Shown: positions 27,239-35,669 of the stretch, piece after piece
Position numbering within the stretch: the stretch's first letter is position 1
Layout: each line of letters begins with the position of its first letter
Origin: Croceicoccus sp. YJ47
Lineage (GTDB): Bacteria; Pseudomonadota; Alphaproteobacteria; Sphingomonadales; Sphingomonadaceae
Assembly (NCBI RefSeq): GCF_016745095.1
Contig: NZ_CP067087.1
Coordinates: 872,501-936,500, forward strand
Direction of reading: 5' to 3'
DNA length: 64,000 bases
Made by a program: the position numbers and the translations under genes
The notes under the pieces: model-generated
The model's input: only the letters and a program-made list of their open reading frames with translations
The model's database searches: none
What the model was told of the DNA's origin: nothing

Positions 27239-28284
27239 CAGAACTCTCCAGTCGAACAGAATTGCAGCAGCCGGCCCCGCGCATCGTCGCGCGACATGCC
27301 GTCGAAAAGGTCCAGCCCGGCCCATGCCGGCCCGTTGTTGCGCAGGATATAGGTGCGATTTTCGGGATAGCGTTCGGCCCGCCAGCCGGTGATCAGCACC
27401 GTCACGAAAAGGCGTGCGATCACCAGGTCGGCCAGTACGTCCCGCTCTTCGCCGAGCAAGGGCAGCGTCGCATCGTAACCGCCGATCATCTCGGCGGCGT
27501 TGAGGAGCGGATCGTACGCATCGGTCAGCTGATAGGCCGCGGCGGTGGCGATATCGCCGACCAGCGGGCCGTGGACGACATCGCCAAAATCGATGATCGC
27601 GGCGACGCTGTCGGTATCGTCGGGTTCGACCAGGACGTTGCCGAGGTTGAAGTCATTGTGGATGACCTGCGCGCGAAGCCCGCCCAGACGCGGCAGGGTC
27701 TCCGCCTCGTAATGCGCCATGAAGCGGCGGACCATCGCCTGACGGCCGGGGTCGGCGATACTGTCGATCATGCCTTTGAGGCGATGCGCGGTCGATACGT
27801 TCCACAGCAGTTCATGGCTGGCGGCCGGATGCTCGAATCCCTGCAGCGCGATGTCGAGTTCGGCGAGGCACTGCCCCAGCGCGCGACGCTGCGCCGGGCT
27901 GCGCGGCGCCTTGCTGAGCGGCAGGCCGGGCAGGTAGGTCAGCATCCGGGCCAGCGTGGCCCGCCCGTCGGCCAGCGTGATCGAGGCGTGATAGGCGCCG
28001 TCGCCCGCCGCAACCGGGTGCGGCACGGGCAGAGCGGGGGCAAAATCGCGGATATGGTTCAGCGCGCCGTTCTGCAGGTGGACGATATCGGCCGGTTCGG
28101 CGGGGTTGACGACCTTGAACAGGAACTGCTCGCCGTTGTCGCCAACCATGTGAAAATTGCGGTCGCGCTCGCCCGTAAGCTCGTGCGCCGTCAACACCTT
28201 CCCGTAATGCTCGAGCGCAAGGGCCTCGGCATCCGGGGCCGCGGTCGTCGGCGGCTGCGTCGTGAGGGTTGGGTCCAGTAGCAT
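27238..28284 (-). CDS. APH-family kinase, hydroxylysine kinase-like
   Basis: A 348-residue phosphotransferase of the APH/homoserine kinase II group. Visible are the ATP-binding lysine in EQFLFKVVNP (about 55), the catalytic loop VIHNDFNLGNVLVEP (about 210) and the metal aspartate in AAIIDFGDVVHGPLVGDIAT (about 232). The IDFGDxVHxPLVxD form matches hydroxylysine kinase (HYKK) relatives, which are often fused or adjacent to AGXT2L-type phospho-lyases, as here. It would phosphorylate an amino-alcohol or hydroxy amino acid in the cytoplasm. Confidence 0.82.
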   Translation of the reverse strand: MLLDPTLTTQPPTTAAPDAEALALEHYGKVLTAHELTGERDRNFHMVGDNGEQFLFKVVNPAEPADIVHLQNGALNHIRDFAPALPVPHPVAAGDGAYHASITLADGRATLARMLTYLPGLPLSKAPRSPAQRRALGQCLAELDIALQGFEHPAASHELLWNVSTAHRLKGMIDSIADPGRQAMVRRFMAHYEAETLPRLGGLRAQVIHNDFNLGNVLVEPDDTDSVAAIIDFGDVVHGPLVGDIATAAAYQLTDAYDPLLNAAEMIGGYDATLPLLGEERDVLADLVIARLFVTVLITGWRAERYPENRTYILRNNGPAWAGLDLFDGMSRDDARGRLLQFCSTGEF

Positions 28285-28495
28285 GTCGTTGCCCGCTGTT
28301 TGTCGATTATCGGGACGCTGGCGCCGATGCCTCTTCCGGTCCCCGGATCGTTACCGGCTGAAGCGTGGCGGCAGGTTTACACCCATCGTCTGGACGCGCG
28401 GCGACCGAACAATATGCCGAACTTGCCGTTGTGGCAGATCGCTTTCACTTACCGCCGGGATATGGGGCAAAGACACGGGGCGGCCGGCACCGCGG

Positions 28496-28987
28496 TTATT
28501 CGCCGATCTGCGCACTGTTCAGAAAGCTGCGCTGTTCGAGTTCGAATTCGCGCACCACGAAATAGCTGAAGTACCGATCGACGAGCCCGCTTTCCTCGAC
28601 CAGCTTCATCACCGTTTCGCGATAATGCGTCACCGATCGCGCCACGATCTTGAGGATATAGTCGCAATGGCCCGAAACCATCGCGCATTCGGCAATTTCC
28701 TCCATCGACTTCAGCTTCTGCTCGAACCGGGACACGGTGCCCATGCGCCGATCGTGGAGCGTGACCTCGACGAAGACGGTCACGAGCTCGCCAATCGCGT
28801 CCTTGTCGATGCGCGCGGCATAGCCCGTGATGATCCCGGCCTTTTCCAGCCGGTCCACACGGGTCAGGCACGGGCTGGGGGACAGGCCCACCGCCTCCGC
28901 AAGCGCGGAATTGGTGATCCTGCCCTGGGTTTCCAGCACGGTCATGATCCGAAGATCGGTGGCGTCCAGCTTCACGGGCCTCACCAT
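28496..28987 (-). CDS. Lrp/AsnC family regulator (second)
   Basis: A 163-residue protein with N-terminal HTH (LDATDLRIMTVLETQGRIT, with SPSPCLTRVDRLEKAGI) and RAM domain (about 70-150, CAMVSGHCDYILKIV). It sits 59 bp downstream of the HAD gene and 211 bp upstream of the kinase/phospho-lyase operon on the same strand, so it is the likely regulator of that pair. Confidence 0.88.
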   Translation of the reverse strand: MVRPVKLDATDLRIMTVLETQGRITNSALAEAVGLSPSPCLTRVDRLEKAGIITGYAARIDKDAIGELVTVFVEVTLHDRRMGTVSRFEQKLKSMEEIAECAMVSGHCDYILKIVARSVTHYRETVMKLVEESGLVDRYFSYFVVREFELEQRSFLNSAQIGE

Positions 28988-29046
28988 GCGAAACCCCCGT
29001 TGCCTGCCATGGGCGACCCGGTCATGACATTCGGCTCCACCGCAAT

Positions 29047-29709
29047 CTAGAGGCCCAGCAATCCGGGCAGTTCGCTGAAATCGCGAATCCGCTTGATGCC
29101 GAAATGATCGGTCGGCGGTTCGTGCCCGCGATCCACCATGATCTTCGCCCCGAACCCGAGGTCGCTCGCCGTCATCAGGTCGTAGCGCGGGCTGGACGAG
29201 ACATGCATCATGTCCTCCGGCCCGCAGCCGAGCGTATCGAACATGTATTCAAAAGGACGCATCAGCGGCTTGTAGGCGCCCGCCTCCTCGGCCGTAAGCA
29301 CCGAGTGGAAGGGAACGCCGATGTTCTGCGCGCTATAGGGGATGAGATCCTTCATCGAGTTCGAGAGGATCACCAGCGGATATTCGCCCGCGATCCTGCC
29401 CAGCGGCTCGGGAACGTCGGGGTGCGGCTGCCACGAGGGGATCGCGTCGTAGATCGCGTCCACGTCCGCCTTGGTGAAGGGGATCGAATGCTTCTTGCAC
29501 GTCCGCTCGACCGAATTGGCGACGACATCGTAAAATGGCTTCCACGCACCGAGCACTTCGTCCAGCCGGTAGCCGCGGAAGGAATCGACGAAATCGTCCA
29601 TCCTGTCCGCAGGGACACGATCCGCGAACCTGTCACGAGCGGTGGGGCCCATGATGAAGTTGATCATCGTGCCATAGCAATCGAAGCTGATGAATTTGGG
29701 CCTGAACAT
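29047..29709 (-). CDS. HAD-family hydrolase, 2-haloacid dehalogenase type
   Basis: A 220-residue HAD protein. The nucleophile aspartate is in FISFDCYGTMINF (about 8), motif II is LVILSNSMKD (about 108), the lysine is in GAYKPLMRPF (about 143), and SSSPRYDLMTASDLGFG (about 168) is the acidic loop region. The FDxYGT opening and length are those of (S)-2-haloacid dehalogenases, which displace halide from short acids; many relatives act as phosphatases or have other substrates. The ATG at 29709 gives a family-typical start. It is read into an Lrp gene. Confidence 0.82.
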   Translation of the reverse strand: MFRPKFISFDCYGTMINFIMGPTARDRFADRVPADRMDDFVDSFRGYRLDEVLGAWKPFYDVVANSVERTCKKHSIPFTKADVDAIYDAIPSWQPHPDVPEPLGRIAGEYPLVILSNSMKDLIPYSAQNIGVPFHSVLTAEEAGAYKPLMRPFEYMFDTLGCGPEDMMHVSSSPRYDLMTASDLGFGAKIMVDRGHEPPTDHFGIKRIRDFSELPGLLGL

Positions 29710-29831
29710 CGCCGTTTTTACCTTTGTTGATTGGAACCTTGGCAAGGCTAATCCCGCGAATGCGGCGATTTCACCCGTCTATGCCATGATCCAAGGAAGA
29801 TTCTTGCTATTGATGTCGATTTTGCAGAACA

Positions 29832-30296
29832 TCAGTCGCCCAGCGGCAAAGGCCGGTGGCTGATCGGCGTGGCCGAGACCACGAACACGGAATAGCTCTC
29901 GATATCCAGATCCGCCTGCCACAGCTCCTGGATCACGCGGGCAGGGCCATCATATCCCTCCGCCACGACCTTGATCAGATAATCGAACTTGCCATTGACC
30001 ATGTAGAATTCGACCACCTCATCGACACGCGTGATATAGCGCTCGAAACGCATGGCGGTCTCCCGCCTGTGGTTCTTCATCGAGATCTGCACATAGGCCG
30101 CGACGAAATCGCCCAGCCGGGCAAGATCGAACTGCGCCTCGTAACGCACGATGACCCCGGCCGCCTCGAGCCGCTTCACCCGCGAAAGGCAGGGGCTCGC
30201 CGACAGGCCCACCACATCCGCGAGCTGCACATTGCTGATGCGGCCCTCGTTCTGCAGCGTGCGGATGATCTTCAAATCGATCCGGTCGAGATTCAT
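29832..30296 (-). CDS. Lrp/AsnC family regulator (third)
   Basis: A 154-residue protein with HTH (LDRIDLKIIRTLQNEGRISN, SASPCLSRVKRLEAAGV) and RAM domain (VEFYMVNGKFDYLIKVV). Divergent from the fourth Lrp gene at 30523; the 226 bp between them hold an inverted repeat. Less like the other three in the ligand domain, so it may sense a different amino acid. Confidence 0.88.
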   Translation of the reverse strand: MNLDRIDLKIIRTLQNEGRISNVQLADVVGLSASPCLSRVKRLEAAGVIVRYEAQFDLARLGDFVAAYVQISMKNHRRETAMRFERYITRVDEVVEFYMVNGKFDYLIKVVAEGYDGPARVIQELWQADLDIESYSVFVVSATPISHRPLPLGD

Positions 30297-30358
30297 TGCG
30301 TTTCAAACACTCCCGCTGCCAGGGTTCGCATGTATGGCGATATGCGCCCGCACGCCCT

Positions 30359-30377
30359 TGCCGTACAGCCTACGGCA
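30359..30377. promoter_or_regulatory. Inverted repeat in the divergent Lrp-Lrp promoter region
   Basis: TGCCGTA CAGCC TACGGCA is a perfect 7-bp repeat with 5-base spacer, midway between two divergent Lrp/AsnC genes. It is a reasonable operator for either; no binding evidence exists. Confidence 0.5.
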
Positions 30378-30522
30378 GGTCGTGCGGCAGGATGTGCCGT
30401 TGGAGGGGCACAGGCACGGCGAATGCATGCATGTGCGCCGCATGTCACGGCATAATTGCGCGGCACAAGCGCCCTATGATGCACGACGCTCGGGGACGAT
30501 CCCGAACGATTGGCCGCGAGGG

Positions 30523-31008
30523 ATGCATTTGGAACGGTTGGACAGCCTCGATCTCAAGATCCTGACCTATCTTCAGGAGAACGGGCGCGCGACCAATGTC
30601 GCCCTCGCCGATGCGATCGGGCTCTCCGCCAGCCCGTGCCTCAACAGGCTCAAGAAGCTGGAGGGGCGCGGCTATATCAAGTCCTATGGCGCGCGGATTT
30701 CGCTCGAAAAGCTGGGCGATTTCCTGATGGTCTTTACCGAGGTCACGCTTTCCGATCACCGCAACGCCGATCTCGAGCGCTTCCTCGCGCAGGCGCGGAC
30801 GGTGCCGGAAATCGTGGAATGCCATCACGTCAGCGGCGGCTACGACTATTTCCTGAAAGTGGTCGCGCGCAGCGTCAGCCATTATCAGCGCATCATCGAA
30901 GACCTGCTCGAAAGCGATGCAGGAATATCGAAATATTTCAGTTACATCATCCTCGATTCGCCGATCGTGCGCGAAACCTACCCGATTGACAGCCTGTTCA
31001 GCGGCTAG
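30523..31008 (+). CDS. Lrp/AsnC family regulator (fourth)
   Basis: A 161-residue protein with HTH (LDSLDLKILTYLQENGRATN, SASPCLNRLKKLEGRG) and RAM domain (VECHHVSGGYDYFLKVV). The ATG at 30523 gives a start in line with the other three; longer upstream reading is not supported. Very similar to the one at 18445-18933, pointing to duplication within this region. Convergent with the GNAT gene. Confidence 0.88.
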   Translation: MHLERLDSLDLKILTYLQENGRATNVALADAIGLSASPCLNRLKKLEGRGYIKSYGARISLEKLGDFLMVFTEVTLSDHRNADLERFLAQARTVPEIVECHHVSGGYDYFLKVVARSVSHYQRIIEDLLESDAGISKYFSYIILDSPIVRETYPIDSLFSG

Positions 31009-31026
31009 GCACCTGTCCCCGCGCGT

Positions 31027-31893
31027 TCAGCCGAGCGACTGATTGGCGAGCGCGAAGAGCGTGGCGGACGAATCCGGTTCGGGCGGCTTTCCGAGTGCCA
31101 TGGTTACGACCCGCCCCGCGCGCGGCAGGCCCAGCGTTTCCAGCCACGGGGCAAGCCCGCAGCTTTCGGTGACGTCGATCCGTACGAAAGTCCCGACATG
31201 CCGCCCCGCCAGCGCCGCGATCAGCGCCCGGGCATCGTCCGCGTCCTGCGCAACGACCGGCCCGACCACCACGCCGCGCCCCCAGCGGCGCACCACGCCA
31301 TAGCCGGTGGCGCCCTCGCCCCTGTCGACGACGAGCGTTTCGGCCCCCTCGCGCATCGCTTTGATCAGCGCCTCGCGGCCCATCCCGGCGCCGGCGCGGT
31401 CGATCGCCAGGATCGCATCGTCATCCTCCGCCTCCGCCTTGCGCAGCGGTACCGACGGATCGACCTCCGGCGCCCGGCTGAGCACGGCCTGATGCTGCAG
31501 CACGATGGAATAGGGTTCGAACCCCGTGCCGAGGTAGAGCTTCTGCCCCTCGACCGTCGAGTTGAGGACCACCCGGCGCTCACCCGCATCGGACAGAAGC
31601 GCCTCCATCAGCCGCGCGCCAATGCCGCGCCGCTGCACCTTTTCGGAGACGATGATCATCCCCGCCGTGGCGAAATCGGGCGCATACGGCCACCACAGCG
31701 CCGTACCGACCAGTTCGCCATCCATCTCCGCCGCAAAGCCGTGGCCGAGGCCGAATGCGACCTCCCAATCCTCGATCCGGTAGGGCCATTGCACATCCTG
31801 CGACAGGGACAGGGCCTGCGGCAGATGTTCGGACGTCATCGGCACGATCTCGATCATTCCGGCAGAGGACGATGCGGAAGAGGTCTTGGTCAT
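31027..31893 (-). CDS. Two-domain GNAT N-acetyltransferase (YitH-like), paralog 2
   Basis: The 288-residue protein has an N-terminal GNAT domain (about 14-150, with the acetyl-CoA loop VSEKVQRRGIGARLMEALL) and a C-terminal Acetyltransf_18-like domain (about 160-285). It is the paralog of the gene at 13395. Its N-terminal acetyl-CoA motif (RRGIGARL) is better preserved than in the other copy (REIARMLM-like), so this one is more likely active. It follows the ABC permease by 58 bp and is probably the last gene of the peptide transporter operon. Confidence 0.85.
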   Translation of the reverse strand: MTKTSSASSSAGMIEIVPMTSEHLPQALSLSQDVQWPYRIEDWEVAFGLGHGFAAEMDGELVGTALWWPYAPDFATAGMIIVSEKVQRRGIGARLMEALLSDAGERRVVLNSTVEGQKLYLGTGFEPYSIVLQHQAVLSRAPEVDPSVPLRKAEAEDDDAILAIDRAGAGMGREALIKAMREGAETLVVDRGEGATGYGVVRRWGRGVVVGPVVAQDADDARALIAALAGRHVGTFVRIDVTESCGLAPWLETLGLPRAGRVVTMALGKPPEPDSSATLFALANQSLG

Positions 31894-31951
31894 GGATTGC
31901 CTGTTCTTCTGGTCTTAGTGCGGCGCACGGGTCTGCGCCCTTGAATGGGGA

Positions 31952-32830
31952 TCAGCTCCGGTCGTCGCGCACGTCGAGCGCGTCGCGCAGGCCATCGCCG
32001 ACGAAGTTGAAGCTGGTGACCGCGATGGTGATCGCGACGCCCGGAATGATCGCCAGCCAGGGCGCGGTCGCCAGATATTGCTGCGCCCCGCCCAGCATGT
32101 TGCCCCAGCTCGGCAACGGCGGCTGAATGCCGTAGCCCAGAAAGCTGATATAGGCCTCCAGCAGGATCGCGCGCGCGACCGTCAGCGTCGCGGCGACGAT
32201 GATCGGCCCCATCGCGTTGGGCAGAATCTCGCGCAGCATGATATGCGTGCCGCCCAGCCCCAGCATGCGCCCGGCCTGCACGAATTCACGTTCGCGGAGC
32301 GACCGGACCTCGGCCTCGACGATGCGGGCAACCTCCATCCACCCGGTCACGGCGATGATGATCGTGACCATCGTGGGCGTCGGTTTGAGAGCGGCGGCGA
32401 GCGCGAGCAGCAGGAAGATGGAAGGAAAGGCGAGGAACCCGTCGACCGTCCGCATCAGCACCGCGCCGACCCAGCCGCCGCGATAGCCCGCGACCAGCCC
32501 CACCAGCGTCCCCAGCAAGGTCGACATCACCATGGCCGAAAACGCCACGATGAGCGAAACGCTGCCCGCCATCATCAACCGCGCCGCAATGTCCCGGCCC
32601 AGCGGATCGGTCCCGAAATAATAGTCGCCCGTCAGCGGCGGGGTGAACCGCACGCCGAGGTCGATGTAAAGCGGATCGTGCGGGAGAAAGAACGGCCCGA
32701 TAAAGCATGCAAGCGTCAGGACCGTAATCATGGTGAAACCCAGCAGCGCCAGGCGATGGTTCGCGAAGCGGCGCACGGTGCGGTTCTTCCACCAGCTGGT
32801 CCGTCCCGGATTGGCTGAAACGGCGGTCAT
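31952..32830 (-). CDS. Oligo/dipeptide ABC transporter permease (DppC/OppC type)
   Basis: A 292-residue membrane protein with the OppC N-terminal domain (NHRLALLGFTMITVLTLACF) and five further helices. The ATPase-contact EAA loop is in RSLREREFVQAGRMLGLGGT. The start is the ATG at 32830, chosen because AAAGGAGG lies 8 bases upstream; the in-frame start at 32869 has no such site. It pairs with the permease upstream. Confidence 0.9.
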   Translation of the reverse strand: MTAVSANPGRTSWWKNRTVRRFANHRLALLGFTMITVLTLACFIGPFFLPHDPLYIDLGVRFTPPLTGDYYFGTDPLGRDIAARLMMAGSVSLIVAFSAMVMSTLLGTLVGLVAGYRGGWVGAVLMRTVDGFLAFPSIFLLLALAAALKPTPTMVTIIIAVTGWMEVARIVEAEVRSLREREFVQAGRMLGLGGTHIMLREILPNAMGPIIVAATLTVARAILLEAYISFLGYGIQPPLPSWGNMLGGAQQYLATAPWLAIIPGVAITIAVTSFNFVGDGLRDALDVRDDRS

Positions 32831-32936
32831 TCGGGATGCCTCCTTTGGGACATGGGGCGGGCTTTGCACAAGAGTTGCTCCGCGCGTTTCGGCGGTGGTT
32901 TCCGGTAGCGCATCGGTTCGGTTCGGACAGGCGCGC

Positions 32937-33887
32937 TCAACTCAGGCGTATCCTGGGATCGACGATGGCGACCGCGATATCGGCGAGCAGATTGCCGAAG
33001 ATGACGAGGATGGCCGAGAACATCAGCAGCCCCATCACCACCGGATAATCGCCATAGCTGATGCTATCGAGGAAGAGGCGGCCCATGCCGGGCCATGTGA
33101 ACACGGTCTCGGTGACCAGCGCACCGGTGAGCAGCGCGGGTAACTGCATCCCGGCGAGCGTGATCATCGGCAGCAACGCATTGCCGACCACATGCTTCAT
33201 CAGGATGCGGCGCTCGCTCACCCCCTTGGCGCGGGCGGTTTTCACGAAATCCTGGTTGATCACGTCCAGCGTCGCGGTGCGCATGTAACGGCTCCAGATC
33301 GCGATATGTACCAGCGCCAGCACGACACTCGGCATTATGAGATGGAGCAGGTAGTCGCCCACCGATTCGTCGCCGACCGTGTACATGTTGCCCGCCGGCA
33401 GCCAGCCCAGTTGCAGCGAGAAAATGTAGATGCCGACCAGGCCGAACCAGAAGGTCGGGATCGACAGCGCAACCATCGCAGCGATCGTCGCCACGTGATC
33501 GAAGGTGGAATAGCGGTGGGTGGCACCGCGAATGCCGACCCAGGTGCCCACCGCGACCGCGATCACCGTGGAGGAGCCCATCAGCAGGAGCGTGGCGAAC
33601 AGATGCCGGCCGATCACGCTGAGCACCGAGGTGCCGTCGCGGAAGGATTGTCCCCAATCCCCTTGCACCAGCCGCCACGCCCAGTCGAAATATTGCACGT
33701 AAAGCGGCCGGTTGAGGCCGAGCTGTTCCTTCAACCGCTCGATATCGGCCTGCGTCATGCCGGGGTCGAGCGCATATTGCGCTAGCGGCCCGCCGGGAAT
33801 GAGGTTGAGGATAAAGAATCCGATCACGGACACGATCACCAGGAGGACGATGATCTGCGTGATGCGATTGAGCAGGAAACGCAGCAT
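32937..33887 (-). CDS. Oligo/dipeptide ABC transporter permease (DppB/OppB type)
   Basis: A 316-residue permease with the OppB opening (LLNRITQIIVLLVIVSVIGF, then LIPGGPLAQYAL), six predicted helices and the EAA loop around VNQDFVKTARAKGVSERRIL. The ATG at 33887 lies directly after the binding-protein stop at 33888, so translation is coupled. Confidence 0.92.
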   Translation of the reverse strand: MLRFLLNRITQIIVLLVIVSVIGFFILNLIPGGPLAQYALDPGMTQADIERLKEQLGLNRPLYVQYFDWAWRLVQGDWGQSFRDGTSVLSVIGRHLFATLLLMGSSTVIAVAVGTWVGIRGATHRYSTFDHVATIAAMVALSIPTFWFGLVGIYIFSLQLGWLPAGNMYTVGDESVGDYLLHLIMPSVVLALVHIAIWSRYMRTATLDVINQDFVKTARAKGVSERRILMKHVVGNALLPMITLAGMQLPALLTGALVTETVFTWPGMGRLFLDSISYGDYPVVMGLLMFSAILVIFGNLLADIAVAIVDPRIRLS

Positions 33888-35669
33888 TCAGCCCTCCTTC
33901 TTTTGCGATGGCAGGCGCGAAACCGGCCCCGCACGTGACGAGGTCCGGACCGGATCACGCTCCCCGCCGGGCTGTTTGTCGCCATTGGCCAGATACCAGC
34001 TCGCCGCATTCCACGATTCGGTGCGCGTGTTGCTGTTCGGCTCGAACCCCTTGATGTCCGCGCTGCGGCCAAAGACGTTCTTGTACTGGAATATCGGAAG
34101 CAGCGGCAGATCGTGGCGCACGATCTCCTGCACCCGGAAATAGAGTTTCCGGCGTTCTTCCACGTCGAAGGTCCGCGCGGCCTTGTCGAGCAAGACATCG
34201 ACTTCGCTGTTCTTGTACTGCGCGTTGTTCGATCCGCTGCCGCCCTGCGCGGTGATCGACTTGCTGTGCAGGCGGTTGGTCACGTCCGGGTCCGCGCCGA
34301 TGAGATAGGTGCTGCCCACGATCACGCTGTCGAAGCGCGACTGCGTCCAGAAATCGCCCCACATCACGGCAGGCGGCAGGTTGGCGATGGTCATCTCGGC
34401 GCCGATCTCGCGGAAGGTCTGCTGCAGATATTGCTGCACCATTTCGCGCAGATGATCGCCCGATGTCGTCGAATTCTCGAACGCCAGGCGCACGCCGTTC
34501 TTTTCCCGGATGCCGTCGGCCCCCGGCCGCCAGCCCGCCGCATCGAGGATGGCTCTTGCTTTTTCCGGATTGTACTCCTGCGCCGGCAGGTCGGGATTAT
34601 GGTAGAACGACTGCTGCGGCATGAAGGTTTCGGTGATCTGCGGCACGCCGTGATAGAGCGAACCGATGATCGCCTCCCGGTCGAGCGCCGCATAGAGCGC
34701 CTCCCGCACGGCCAGTTCGCGAAACTGCGGCCGGGCAAGATTGAGGTAGAAGGACTCCACCGAGGAGGCGAGCACCGGCTCGACCACCATGCCGGGCAGC
34801 TTGCGCGCCTCGTCGTAATTGTCGGGACTGATATAGACCTGCCCGACCAGATCGATGCCCCCGCTCTTGAACTGCGTGTAAAGCACGGTGATGTCGGGGA
34901 TATATTTGAAGATCAGCAGGTCGAGATAGGGCCCCTCGCCGAAATAATCCGGGTTGGCGACCAGTTCGAGATGGTCGCCCGCCATCCGTGCGCCCCATTT
35001 GAACGGCCCGGTCCCGATCGGCGCCTGATTGAAGGCGGCATTATTGGGATCGGCCTCGTTCTCGAACATGTGGCGGGGCACGATGAACGTTTCAGTAAGG
35101 AAGGACAGATAGGGCGCAAACGGCTCCTCCATCCGCCAGGTCAGCTCGGTCGGCGAGACCACTTCGATGTCCCGCACCAGCGTATGGCCGGACGTGCGCC
35201 AGGCACGAAAATCGGGATCGGTGATCAGCTCGAGCGTGAACTTCACGTCCTCAGCGGTGAACGGCCTGCCATCGTGCCAGCGCACATCGTCGCGCAGGCG
35301 AACGCGCCAGCGCAGCCCGTCTTCGGAAATGCCACCGTTTTCGAGGCTGGGAACCTCGGCCGCCAGATGCGGCTGCACCAGCCCGTCGGGATCCATCCGG
35401 ACCAAGGGATCGAACAGCGAGAACAACACGCCGTCGTCCACTTCGCCATGCACCATCAGCGGGTTGAAAACGGTCGGCTCCTGCGACAGCCCGACCACGA
35501 CGCTGTCGACGCCGTCCGCGGTGGACATTGCCGTCGTCGACGACGCCGCCTGCGAACCGCTGTCGGGCCGGCTGACAAGGTTCCAGGCGATTACGCCGCC
35601 GCCCCCGACCGCCAGTGCCGCGAGGATCTTGCGCCGGTCGAAACCGCGCCGCGTGGTGCTGTCGCTCAT
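33888..35669 (-). CDS. Peptide ABC transporter substrate-binding protein (SBP family 5)
   Basis: The 593-residue protein has a twin-arginine-like N-terminus (RRGFDRRKILAALAVGGGG), suggesting export in folded form, then the family 5 solute-binding fold. Signature parts are VVGLSQEPTVFNPLMV (about 52), GRPFTAEDVKFTLELI (about 133) and a long C-terminal lobe. It binds peptides or related compounds in the periplasm. Its ATG overlaps the stop of the ATPase gene (ATGA). Confidence 0.9.
   Translation of the reverse strand: MSDSTTRRGFDRRKILAALAVGGGGVIAWNLVSRPDSGSQAASSTTAMSTADGVDSVVVGLSQEPTVFNPLMVHGEVDDGVLFSLFDPLVRMDPDGLVQPHLAAEVPSLENGGISEDGLRWRVRLRDDVRWHDGRPFTAEDVKFTLELITDPDFRAWRTSGHTLVRDIEVVSPTELTWRMEEPFAPYLSFLTETFIVPRHMFENEADPNNAAFNQAPIGTGPFKWGARMAGDHLELVANPDYFGEGPYLDLLIFKYIPDITVLYTQFKSGGIDLVGQVYISPDNYDEARKLPGMVVEPVLASSVESFYLNLARPQFRELAVREALYAALDREAIIGSLYHGVPQITETFMPQQSFYHNPDLPAQEYNPEKARAILDAAGWRPGADGIREKNGVRLAFENSTTSGDHLREMVQQYLQQTFREIGAEMTIANLPPAVMWGDFWTQSRFDSVIVGSTYLIGADPDVTNRLHSKSITAQGGSGSNNAQYKNSEVDVLLDKAARTFDVEERRKLYFRVQEIVRHDLPLLPIFQYKNVFGRSADIKGFEPNSNTRTESWNAASWYLANGDKQPGGERDPVRTSSRAGPVSRLPSQKKEG

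Noticed and set aside
25904-27325. Start of the phospho-lyase gene at 27325
   Set aside because: That start would overlap the kinase gene by 88 bp; the ATG at 27238 gives the TGATG coupling and a family-typical N-terminus.
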